NCBI GenBank assembly: GCA_031269135.1
Contig: JAISZP010000059.1
Location: forward strand, 1 to 11,808
Source: Deltaproteobacteria bacterium
GTDB lineage: Bacteria; Desulfobacterota; Desulfarculia; Adiutricales; Adiutricaceae
DNA: 11,808 nucleotides
Reading direction: 5' to 3'
The position numbers were made by a program, and so were the translations under genes. The notes below the pieces were generated by a model. It did no database searches and was not told the origin of the DNA. It saw nothing but the letters and a program-made list of their open reading frames with translations. Below are positions 1 to 6,509 of this stretch, piece after piece (within the stretch, counting starts at the first letter, position 1; every line of letters starts with the position of its first letter).

Positions 1-2
1 AC

Positions 3-1907
3 TCTCTTCGGGAACTTGCACTGGAGTCCGGAAAAGAGTTTTCTCACAACGACAAATTCGCGTTTGAAAGACAACATTTTTCAGGTCAAAAACGCGTGAC
101 GCTTTCAGGGCTGCTCAAAAAGGCGACCATGGAGGCGTCGCCGCCCGAGACCCTTGACGGCAGAGGACGGTTGATCGCCATGGCGGACAGAATCGCCGAG
201 TGTTTCAGTCTTACTATGTTGGAAAGGGAGCTTATAAGGTTAATCGTCGCTTCCACCTGGATCAAGCCGATCAGCATGATGCTTAGCCACTTCAATCTTA
301 CCTACAGACTGAGCTTCTCAGATGTTCGCTGCCGGGAAATTCTAGCCCAGCTTTTGGGCGTAAGGCCGCATGAATGCACGAGATTATTCGATAGAAACAG
401 TGGTCTGATCAAAAATGGTTTGTTTCAGTACAGTTCCGAAGACGTGAATTTGTCGGGGGCCTTCAAACTCATTTTAGCTTCGACATCCTCAAAAGACGTC
501 AGAAAACTCATTTTAAGCAAGAACCGGAAGGCCGCTCTTGCCGGCGACGATTTTTTCTTTCTTGGAGATGATTACAGTCATGTCGTCAATCTCCTTAAAA
601 GCGCCATCAAACATAAGACCTTAGGCATAAATATATTGTTGTACGGGCAGCCCGGCACGGGTAAAACCGAGTTCACCAAGACCGTCTGCGCCGAAATCGG
701 GGCGGAACTTTACTCTGTTTCGGAGAGTATGCTCGATAGCCGCGGAAACGACAGACTCGCCGAGGCGACGCTGGCCAAGGCCCTGGTAAGAACCAATCCC
801 AAGGCCATACTTATGTTCGACGAAGCTGAGGACGTTTTTAATCAAAAAACTAAAGAAAAGTACTCCAAGCTCTTGCTGAACAGGTTTCTGGAGAAAAACG
901 AAAACCCCGTCATCTGGATCACCAACGCGGTCGATTGGATAGACCCGGCCCATCAAAGGCGATTCACTTTCGCTTTGGAAATGAAGACGCCCCCTCCGGA
1001 TGTAAGGGGCCGGCTCTGGGAAAAGGAACTGACCAAAAATAAGATACATTTGGAAAAGCATGAAATTGAAGAGCTGGCCCGGGATTATGAGCTTCCCCCC
1101 TCTTTTGCGGCGAGCGCGATTAAAGCCGTAAAGCTGACGAAAAACAAGAAAGCCTTAAAAAAAACTCTCGACAGCCTAGAGAAGGCCATCACCGGCAAGA
1201 TAAAATCCGACTGTTCCGTAGGGCTAAGTCATCGATTCGAAATTAGACTCTTAAACGCGGATGAAGATCTCCAAAAATTGACCGAGAGAATCCATAATCT
1301 TAAAACTCTTGATTTTTCATTGTGTCTTTATGGTCCGCCGGGTTCGGGAAAGTCGGAGTATGCCCGGCATCTGGCCAAAGAGATGGGATTGCACGTCCTT
1401 CATAAAAGGGCGTCAGAGCTGCAGTCCATGTTTCTTGGAGAGACGGAAAAGAATATCGCCGGCGCCTTTCGTGAGGCTAAACAGCAAAAGAAGTTCTTGA
1501 TCTTCGATGAGGCCGACTCCTTTCTTCAGGACAGAACAAAGGCCGTAAGGAACTGGGAGATATCCCAGGTCAATGAAATGCTGACCTGGATGGAAAGCCA
1601 TCCCCTTCCCTTCGCCTGCACGACCAATCTCATGGAGAGCATGGACAAAGCCTCTCTGAGGAGATTCACCTTCAAGGTGAAGATAGGATATTTGTCCAAG
1701 AAGCAGGCCGGCGACGCTTTCAATCATTTTTTTGGTTTAGACCGTGAGATCGACATCCCCTCTTTGACCCCGGCGGATTTCGCCTTGGTGGCCAAAAGAG
1801 CCAAGATTCTTGGTCTGGAATCGTCTGAGGAACTTTATGAATTATTGAAAGCCGAGGTCAAGATTAAAGGAGAAGCGAACAACAAAATCGGCTATGTTCA
1901 AGCGTAA
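3..1907 (+). CDS. Two-module AAA+ ATPase, 5' end cut by the window edge
   Basis: A cytosolic AAA+ ATPase with two complete ATPase modules in one chain; its substrate is unknown. Counting visible residues from position 3, module 1 has Walker A GQPGTGKT (215-222), Walker B ILMFDE (269-274) and an arginine pair in HQRRFTF (RRF 319-321). Module 2 has Walker A GPPGSGKS (444-451), Walker B FLIFDE (498-503) and RRF (553-555). The N-terminal ~200 residues show no domain I recognise. The C-terminus has a 'LTPADFALVAKRA' stretch like those I associate with SpoVK-like bacterial AAA proteins. A GTG at 96 is a possible start, but the frame stays open with coding-like codons back to position 3 and there is no good ribosome binding site before 96, so the gene most likely begins outside the window. 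A 74-bp gap separates it from the next + strand gene, so they may be co-transcribed. ATPase call firm; role unknown. Confidence 0.88.
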   Translation, partial: SLRELALESGKEFSHNDKFAFERQHFSGQKRVTLSGLLKKATMEASPPETLDGRGRLIAMADRIAECFSLTMLERELIRLIVASTWIKPISMMLSHFNLTYRLSFSDVRCREILAQLLGVRPHECTRLFDRNSGLIKNGLFQYSSEDVNLSGAFKLILASTSSKDVRKLILSKNRKAALAGDDFFFLGDDYSHVVNLLKSAIKHKTLGINILLYGQPGTGKTEFTKTVCAEIGAELYSVSESMLDSRGNDRLAEATLAKALVRTNPKAILMFDEAEDVFNQKTKEKYSKLLLNRFLEKNENPVIWITNAVDWIDPAHQRRFTFALEMKTPPPDVRGRLWEKELTKNKIHLEKHEIEELARDYELPPSFAASAIKAVKLTKNKKALKKTLDSLEKAITGKIKSDCSVGLSHRFEIRLLNADEDLQKLTERIHNLKTLDFSLCLYGPPGSGKSEYARHLAKEMGLHVLHKRASELQSMFLGETEKNIAGAFREAKQQKKFLIFDEADSFLQDRTKAVRNWEISQVNEMLTWMESHPLPFACTTNLMESMDKASLRRFTFKVKIGYLSKKQAGDAFNHFFGLDREIDIPSLTPADFALVAKRAKILGLESSEELYELLKAEVKIKGEANNKIGYVQA

Positions 1908-1927
1908 TGATTCCCGAAATCTCGATA

Positions 1928-1961
1928 TTCTTCAACGTTTCATACGGTAATTTTTGAAGAA
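1928..1961 (+). other. Inverted repeat between the AAA+ gene and the small basic ORF
   Basis: TTCTTCAA (1928-1935) and TTGAAGAA (1954-1961) form a perfect 8-bp stem around an 18-nt loop, 21 bp after the stop of the AAA+ gene. No T-run follows, so it is a poor intrinsic terminator. It could be an mRNA processing or stabilising hairpin, or chance. Confidence 0.25.
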
Positions 1962-1981
1962 CTTAATTTTGGAGCCGCAAC

Positions 1982-2305
1982 ATGAGTCGCAGCAGAAAAA
2001 AAACTCCAATCAGCGGCGTCGCCGCTTGCCGTAGCGAACGTCAGGACAAAATCATCTGGCATCGGCGATTCCGAGCTCGTCAGAGAACGATTATGAGAAC
2101 TTCACCTCCAAATGATTGGGACGACAAACTGCCTTGGAAAGCCGACCAGATCATCAATATATGGAACATGGGCAAAGATGGGCGTTTATACTACTCGCCA
2201 AGGACGGTGGAAAGGATGTTGGACTCTTTACACGATCCTGCTCTTACGGAGAAGGAGCAGAAGGTTTTCAACAATAGTTGCCTCAGAGCGCTTTTCGGCA
2301 AATAA
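1982..2305 (+). CDS. Small basic protein of unknown function, 107 aa
   Basis: Encodes a soluble protein with a very basic N-terminal third (begins MSRSRKKTPISG, then several R/K-rich stretches such as HRRFRARQR) and a more mixed C-terminal part. No signal peptide or membrane segment is visible. The start is well supported: GGAG at 1971-1974 sits 7 nt before the ATG. The opening 'MSRSRKKTP' resembles a scattered family of short uncharacterised bacterial proteins, recalled only from the look of the N-terminus. The basic head suggests nucleic-acid or ribosome binding, but that is inference. It lies 74 bp after the two-module AAA+ gene on the same strand and may be transcribed with it. A shifted ORF at 2112-2315 is a shadow. 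Confidence 0.75.
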   Translation: MSRSRKKTPISGVAACRSERQDKIIWHRRFRARQRTIMRTSPPNDWDDKLPWKADQIINIWNMGKDGRLYYSPRTVERMLDSLHDPALTEKEQKVFNNSCLRALFGK

Positions 2306-2381
2306 CCATATTTAATCGTATTAGCTGAATCTTCATAAATAATCATCAAAAAAAAGCGTATGATCATATTTTAGTGAAACT

Positions 2382-2445
2382 ACCTCTCGGCTCAAGCCAA
2401 TGGGCTTGAAAAAAAGCCGGAGGTCGACCGGAGCATGTCTCCGGC
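2382..2445 (+). other. Two-hairpin structured element with alternative pairings
   Basis: Stem A: ACCTC (2382-2386), CGGC (2388-2391) and TCAAGCC (2392-2398) pair with GGCTTGA (2403-2409), GCCG (2416-2419) and GAGGT (2420-2424). That is 16 base pairs around an AATG tetraloop, with a 1-nt bulge on one side and a six-A bulge on the other. Stem B: CCGGAG (2428-2433) pairs with CTCCGG (2439-2444) around a 5-nt loop. The 3' arm of stem A contains a second CCGGAG (2417-2422) that could pair with the same CTCCGG, so the two folds compete. No T-run follows, so it is not a standard intrinsic terminator. It begins 77 nt after the small ORF's stop and ~510 nt before the MoxR start. It matches no riboswitch class I recognise. 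The overlapping ORF at 2400-2642 looks spurious because its C-terminus is made of tandem repeat. Confidence 0.5.
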
Positions 2446-2484
2446 GAAAAAGCTTTGGACGGATGCATCTTTCGCAAATTGCCT

Positions 2485-2544
2485 GCGTTGGCCGGTCATT
2501 ATGTTGGTTGGTCATTGCGTTTGGCGGTCATAGCGTTGGTCATA
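2485..2544 (+). repeat. Tandem repeat, ~16-bp units
   Basis: Three imperfect 16-bp units (2485-2500, 2501-2516, 2517-2532), each of the form GYGTTKGBYGGTCATW, are followed by a shortened 12-bp unit GCGTTGGTCATA (2533-2544). The units differ at a few positions, as in a diverging tandem array. Confidence 0.6.
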
Positions 2545-2591
2545 GCGTGATGGCCGATAAGACGGGACTAGAAACGTTCGTAAATAGCCAG

Positions 2592-2627
2592 GGAAAGTCC
2601 TTAGGCAAGTCCTTGGGCAAGTCATTG
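2592..2627 (+). repeat. Tandem repeat, 12-bp units
   Basis: Three units follow one another: GGAAAGTCCTTA (2592-2603), GGCAAGTCCTTG (2604-2615) and GGCAAGTCATTG (2616-2627). In one frame they read GKSL three times, but the surrounding ORF (2400-2642) is otherwise not convincing. Confidence 0.65.
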
Positions 2628-2656
2628 CGCAATAGTCGATAAGACAAGAATCTGAG

Positions 2657-2731
2657 CTGCAGACCCAGAGTTTGCAGACTCGGCGCTTGCAGATTCGATG
2701 CTTGCAGACCCGGAGCTTACAAACTAACAGC
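2657..2731 (+). repeat. Tandem repeat, 15-bp units (five copies)
   Basis: Five consecutive 15-bp units at 2657, 2672, 2687, 2702 and 2717 share a TTGCAGAYYCGRNGC-like pattern, e.g. TTGCAGACTCGGCGC and TTGCAGACCCGGAGC. A weaker sixth may start at 2732. One frame reads a pentapeptide repeat (LQTQS, LQTRR, LQIRC, LQTRS, LQTNS), but that frame has a stop at 2633-2635 and no start codon before the array, so coding is not supported here. Confidence 0.7.
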
Positions 2732-2829
2732 TTGCTTGGTCTGTGAGCTGCGATTGAATATGATGGGGTTCGTTTTTGGAATGCCTACGAGCATGATTTT
2801 GAGGCGGTTTCCGATCGGTCGGGCCGACG

Positions 2830-2858
2830 TTGCAAAGAATATGATTATAAGCTAACAT
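2830..2858 (+). promoter_or_regulatory. Possible sigma70-type promoter for the MoxR/VWA pair
   Basis: TTGCAA (2830-2835) and TAACAT (2853-2858) are spaced 17 bp apart, each matching the consensus -35 and -10 at four of six positions. Transcription would start near 2865, ~90 nt before the MoxR ATG. A small palindrome GTCGG-G-CCGAC (2818-2828) lies directly upstream. The long gap before MoxR makes a separate promoter likely, but this assignment rests on motif matching alone. Confidence 0.3.
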
Positions 2859-2953
2859 GAGGATAAGCTGATATCGTCCATTTAATCTTTTGGCCTAGGT
2901 TCTTGTCGGCGCATCGAAATCAGGGCCTGAAGATTTTCGGAGCGGGTATTTCC

Positions 2954-4018
2954 ATGAAACTTAGCGTATCTCTTACTCAAAGCAAACTAAAAGATTTCCT
3001 CTTAAATGTCGCCTTGATCAGGCCGGTGTTCATATGGGGAGCTCCAGGAATCGGCAAGTCGTCCCTTGTCGAGCAGTTCGCCTATGAGCTGGGGATGGAA
3101 TGCGTCTCGCTTCTGGGCAGTCAGCTCGCCCCTGAAGATGTGATTGGCGTTCCTCAGATCGTCGATGGTTGTTCTAAATTTTTTCCGCCTCGGATGATAG
3201 TGCGAAACGAGCCTTACGTTCTCTTTCTTGACGAGTTGAACGGCTGTTCCCACGAGATTCAGAAGACGTTTTACAGCCTTATAACCGATTTGAGAGTGGG
3301 GGAATACCATCTTCCCAAAGGTTCCATCGTCATCGGCGCCGGCAACAGGGCCCAGGATTCCGCCATAGTCAAACCCATGTCCTCCGCTCTCATCAACCGC
3401 ATGATTCATGTCGAGCTGACGGTCTCAACCACCGACTGGCTTAAGTGGGCTTACGCCCACAACATTCATCCCTTCATCACCGAATACATCGCTCAGAGGC
3501 CGGATCATCTCTGGTCGAAGCCGCCGAAAACCGAAGAGACCTTCTCGACTCCGCGGTCCTGGCATATGCTCTCCGACGCCATGCAGGGATATGGCGAAAA
3601 CATTTCCGACGCCGATATCGAAGCTCTTTCCGTCGGCACTCTGACGGTCGCCCACGCCATTCAGTTCAGAGCCTTCATAAGGCAACTTCGCAACAAGTAT
3701 ATTCTTGCCGATATCATCAGCGGCAAAGAACGTTGGCCGGATAAACCCGAAGATCGCGACATTCTTTATTTTCTGGCTCAGAGCTTCAGGGCGCACCTAA
3801 TGAAGAATCTTCCGAGAGAAAAGGAGAATTCAGGGCAGAAAGACAAAGAACTTATCTTTGCGGCTAAAGCCTGCATCAAAGACCTGGCCGCCATCACTTT
3901 TGAAATCGCCCAGATGGTGGTCGCCGGCGACGACGGAGAATCTTTGCCGGGATATTTCATGGCCGAAATAGTCAGAGACCTGCCGAGGCTGGTCCAGAAG
4001 TCTCAAAAAAATGGCTAA
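2954..4018 (+). CDS. MoxR-type AAA+ ATPase
   Basis: A 354-residue cytosolic AAA+ ATPase. In order: Walker A GAPGIGKS (29-36), Walker B VLFLDEL with D93/E94, sensor-1 GAGN with N131, and a likely arginine finger R149 in ALINRM. MoxR ATPases usually act with a VWA-domain partner to remodel, activate or insert cofactors into a target (RavA-ViaA, NorQ-NorD and CbbQ-CbbO are known examples). Here the partner is surely the next gene: their ends overlap in ATGGCTAA (4011-4018), indicating translational coupling. The start at 2954 is chosen over an in-frame TTG at 2903 because it is an ATG, opens with a MoxR-like N-terminus (MKLSVSLTQSKLKDF) and has GGAG at 2939-2942. That site is 11 nt upstream, slightly far. 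The target of this pair is unknown. Confidence 0.9.
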   Translation: MKLSVSLTQSKLKDFLLNVALIRPVFIWGAPGIGKSSLVEQFAYELGMECVSLLGSQLAPEDVIGVPQIVDGCSKFFPPRMIVRNEPYVLFLDELNGCSHEIQKTFYSLITDLRVGEYHLPKGSIVIGAGNRAQDSAIVKPMSSALINRMIHVELTVSTTDWLKWAYAHNIHPFITEYIAQRPDHLWSKPPKTEETFSTPRSWHMLSDAMQGYGENISDADIEALSVGTLTVAHAIQFRAFIRQLRNKYILADIISGKERWPDKPEDRDILYFLAQSFRAHLMKNLPREKENSGQKDKELIFAAKACIKDLAAITFEIAQMVVAGDDGESLPGYFMAEIVRDLPRLVQKSQKNG

Positions 4019-5840
4019 ACAAAAGTTCAACGTCAATGACCCTTGGTTGACCAGCTTCAAGGCTGGGCAAAATCTGGTGGAGAAAAACTTGATTTTCGGC
4101 CCGCTTCTCAAAAAAATCATTGTGAGAACAGAAAACCTTGAGATCAGGCGGACGAAAGATTATGCCAGGTGTTTCTCCCAAGGCCATATCCTAGTCAACC
4201 GCTCCAGACGCCTGGAGGCGGAAGAATGGGCCTACGTCCTAGCCCACGGTTTGCTGCATTACGCCTACTGGCACTTTGACGCCGCCGGCGCCCGGTCGAA
4301 GGCCGATCCGGTCAAATGGAACGTCGCCTGCGATATGTTCGTCACCCGTTTTTTGCGGGACATAAAACTTTTTAAGGCTCCGGAGTTCATCAATACCGAG
4401 GCGCCGTATCCGCCAGTTTCCGAAGAAGAATTGTATCGGCTGCTTATGATGGAGAAACTCGACAAAGAGGATCATGGCGGTTTTTCTCTCGGCGCAGGGT
4501 TCACCGACATGGACGATGAGCCTAAGCAAATTGATTTTGTATGGATGAGAAATAAAAGTCAAGAGTATAAGGAAATTTTTGAATCGTCTTTGACGGATGC
4601 CGTGTGCGCGGCTGTGGAGGTGGCCGCCGGACATTATGATGATTTGAATCAAGCAGCCGAAAAAAAAATCACCAAGGCCGAAAAAGCTAGACGCTGGTTC
4701 ATCGACCACTACCCGCTTTTGGGCGCCCTAGCGGCTGCTTACGCTTTAGAAGAGGATTCGGACGTTTGTCTGCGGGCGCAAATCGCGGTAGCGGCCGTAA
4801 GTGAAAGTCTGGCCACTATTTACATCAATTCAAGGATAAAAATGACGGAGCAAGAATGCCGTTTCATAATCGCCCACGAACTGCTGCATGTCGGTCTGCG
4901 GCACCATAGCCGCTGCCAGGGGCGGGATCCGTTTTTATGGAATGTGGCTTGCGATTTCATCATAAACGGCTGGCTGGTGGAGATGCGCGTCGGAGTCATG
5001 CCCGAGTTCGAGTGTCTCTACGATTTGAAATTTAAGGATATGTCGGCTGAACAAGTTTACGATGCGATTGTCCGCGACATCAGACGTTTTAAAAAATTGG
5101 CTACGCTGCGGGGCGTGGGCTTGTCGGACATCTTAGGCGAGGGCGAGGTCGGCTTCAAACAGTCTTCGTCGATCGATCTGGACGAGTTTTACCGCCGAGC
5201 GCTCACCGAAGGTCTCGAATATCACAAAAAATTAGGTGGAAGGGGATTTTTGCCGGCTGGGCTGGAGGAAGAAATTCGGGCTCTATATCGTCGACCTATA
5301 GACTGGGATGTGCGGCTGGCCCGCTGGTTCGACAGTTTTTTCGAGCCTCTGGAAAAAATAAGAACATACGCCTGCTTAAGTCGCAGACAAGCCAGCACCC
5401 CCGATATCCCGCGTCCGAGACTTAGACCCAGGCCAGAGTCGATGTATAGCCGCACTTTCGGCGTCGTTATCGACACTTCCGGCTCGATGGACCGATACGC
5501 TTTGGCCGTAGCCCTGGGTACCGTGGCCAGTTACGCAAGCAGCCGCGACGTGCCGTTTGTGCGTGTGGTGTATTGCGACGCTGCAGCCTACGACGCAGGT
5601 TACGTTTCGCCTGAAGCGATCATGAGCAGCGTACGGATCAAGGGCAGGGGAGGCACCATATTGCAGCCAGGCATCGATAGGTTGCAGCAGGCCGAGGATT
5701 TCCCCAAAGACGGGCCGATTCTAATAATAACCGACGGAAAGTGCGACAGGTTCGTCGTAAAACGGCCCCACGCAGTTCTGTTGCCCAAGGGCAGACGTCT
5801 CCCGTTTCCGGCTAGAGGCGAGATCTTCGAGTTTGAATAA
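4011..5840 (+). CDS. Tandem zincin-like metallopeptidase domains fused to a C-terminal VWA domain
   Basis: A 609-residue protein, partner of the MoxR ATPase it overlaps by 8 bp. Two related zincin-like units are visible. Unit 1 (about 40-150) has HGLLH at 79-83 and WNVACD at 103-108. Unit 2 (about 255-355) has a canonical HELLH at 289-293 and WNVACD at 310-315. Both repeat the order 'strand-HxxxH-WNVACD', as in the DUF2201-type putative metallopeptidases. Unit 1 lacks the catalytic glutamate (G80), so only unit 2 looks active. A VWA-like domain follows (about 480-609) with the metal-ion adhesion site intact: DTSGS (488-492), T549 in GRGGTI, and TDG (574-576). Family knowledge suggests metal binding and partner docking, with MoxR supplying ATP-driven remodelling. 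Any substrate is unknown. No signal peptide or membrane helix is evident. It is the last + strand gene of this block. Confidence 0.88.
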   Translation: MAKQKFNVNDPWLTSFKAGQNLVEKNLIFGPLLKKIIVRTENLEIRRTKDYARCFSQGHILVNRSRRLEAEEWAYVLAHGLLHYAYWHFDAAGARSKADPVKWNVACDMFVTRFLRDIKLFKAPEFINTEAPYPPVSEEELYRLLMMEKLDKEDHGGFSLGAGFTDMDDEPKQIDFVWMRNKSQEYKEIFESSLTDAVCAAVEVAAGHYDDLNQAAEKKITKAEKARRWFIDHYPLLGALAAAYALEEDSDVCLRAQIAVAAVSESLATIYINSRIKMTEQECRFIIAHELLHVGLRHHSRCQGRDPFLWNVACDFIINGWLVEMRVGVMPEFECLYDLKFKDMSAEQVYDAIVRDIRRFKKLATLRGVGLSDILGEGEVGFKQSSSIDLDEFYRRALTEGLEYHKKLGGRGFLPAGLEEEIRALYRRPIDWDVRLARWFDSFFEPLEKIRTYACLSRRQASTPDIPRPRLRPRPESMYSRTFGVVIDTSGSMDRYALAVALGTVASYASSRDVPFVRVVYCDAAAYDAGYVSPEAIMSSVRIKGRGGTILQPGIDRLQQAEDFPKDGPILIITDGKCDRFVVKRPHAVLLPKGRRLPFPARGEIFEFE

Positions 5841-6080
5841 ACTCATAGCGGCGAGGTTGGTCCTTAAGTTGACGTCGGTATGTCGACGTCGTGATGATGA
5901 TGCAGTTCATCAATGTCAGGAGTCGACGAATTCAGGCGCCGACCGATCTATAAGCCCTGGACGCCCCAGATCTAGCGACTATCAGCATGACAATCAACTT
6001 AGTCAGTCAAATATTATAAAAAATGAAGTCTATATAATTTCGAAAGACATATATGTAAAAGTATCTTTATTTTAAACTTA

Positions 6081-6125
6081 TATGCCGAAGAGCGAAAAGA
6101 TTGTCCAAGATTACGCAGCTTTTCG
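6081..6125 (+). repeat. Intergenic repeat family, copy 1
   Basis: Begins TATGCCGAAGAGCGAAAAGA and ends CTTTTCG. The internal arms CGAAAAG and CTTTTCG are complementary, so the unit can fold into a hairpin. It resembles copy 2 at about 80 per cent by eye. Confidence 0.65.
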
Positions 6126-6141
6126 TACGCCCCTTGAAAGG

Positions 6142-6185
6142 TATGCCGACGAGCGAAAAGGTTGTCCTCATTACGTCGCCTTTCG
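6142..6185 (+). repeat. Intergenic repeat family, copy 2
   Basis: Begins TATGCCGACGAGCGAAAAGG and ends GTCGCCTTTCG. It lies in the same orientation as copy 1, 16 bp downstream of it. Near-complementary arms CGAAAAGG and CCTTTCG suggest a folded unit. Confidence 0.65.
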
Positions 6186-6268
6186 CTGAGCCATTGTTTC
6201 GCATCAGTGGGGTTCGACTCCCATCATAGAGGACGGCTGTTGGTTTTACAGTTCGCGATTGATTACAT

Positions 6269-6310
6269 AAAGGCATCACAATTTGGACAGTTTTTTCGCT
6301 CGTTGATATA
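6269..6310 (-). repeat. Intergenic repeat family, copy 3 (inverted)
   Basis: Read on the - strand it begins TATATCAACGAGCGAAAAAA and continues CTGTCCAAATTGTGATGCC. It shares the GAGCGAAAA and TGTCC blocks with copies 1 and 2 but is the most diverged copy (about 73 per cent to copy 2 by eye). It faces copy 2 across an 83-bp spacer. Confidence 0.5.
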
Positions 6311-6509
6311 GTGATTCTAGACTGGTTAGGTCTTCTCAAGGCGCCGCTTTATATAGGTTGCGGACTCTGATGGCTGGTCCTTTGAGGTCGTCAGGCGCTC
6401 TGCATCAGATGAGAGTCGGAACTTTTTGGCGGCTACTGGGCGGATAACCTTTGAAGCTGCGATTCTTAGTCGGGTTTTTTGGCTACGAGATTTCCGTCTT
6501 CAAGGACGC

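Larger units (their letters stand above)
5841..6509. other. Convergent intergenic region rich in repeats, no convincing gene
   Basis: This 669-bp gap lies between the 3' ends of the VWA gene (+) and the nuclease gene (-). It contains a perfect 7-bp-stem hairpin (GACGTCG 5871-5877, CGACGTC 5884-5890, loop 6), 30 bp after the VWA stop but with no T-run. It also has an AT-rich tract (about 6008-6080) and three copies of a ~42-bp repeat, listed separately. The ORFs at 5833-6075, 6067-6339 and 6426-6635 lack ribosome binding sites or recognisable content. Confidence 0.5.

Noticed and set aside
2400..2642. 80-residue ORF in the gap before the MoxR gene
   Set aside because: Its start lies inside the structured hairpin, it has no ribosome binding site, and its C-terminus is the translated 12-bp tandem repeat.
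2485..2731. CRISPR-like array
   Set aside because: Units are 12-16 bp, directly adjacent with no spacers, and differ in period; no cas genes are present.
2903..2953. Upstream TTG start for the MoxR ATPase
   Set aside because: The extra 17 residues are not MoxR-like, and the ATG at 2954 with GGAG upstream gives a better start.
5871..5890. Intrinsic terminator after the VWA gene
   Set aside because: The GACGTCG/CGACGTC hairpin is perfect but is followed by GTGATGATG rather than a T-run, so termination is not supported.
6204..6228. tRNA or tmRNA T-arm-like motif (GGGGTTCGACTCCCA)
   Set aside because: The stem-loop resembles a T-arm, but there is no matching acceptor stem, anticodon arm or CCA-like end around it. 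At best it is a relic of an attachment site.
6067..6339. 90-residue - strand ORF across the repeat copies
   Set aside because: It runs through three intergenic repeat copies and the T-arm-like motif in mixed orientation, with no ribosome binding site or recognisable domain.
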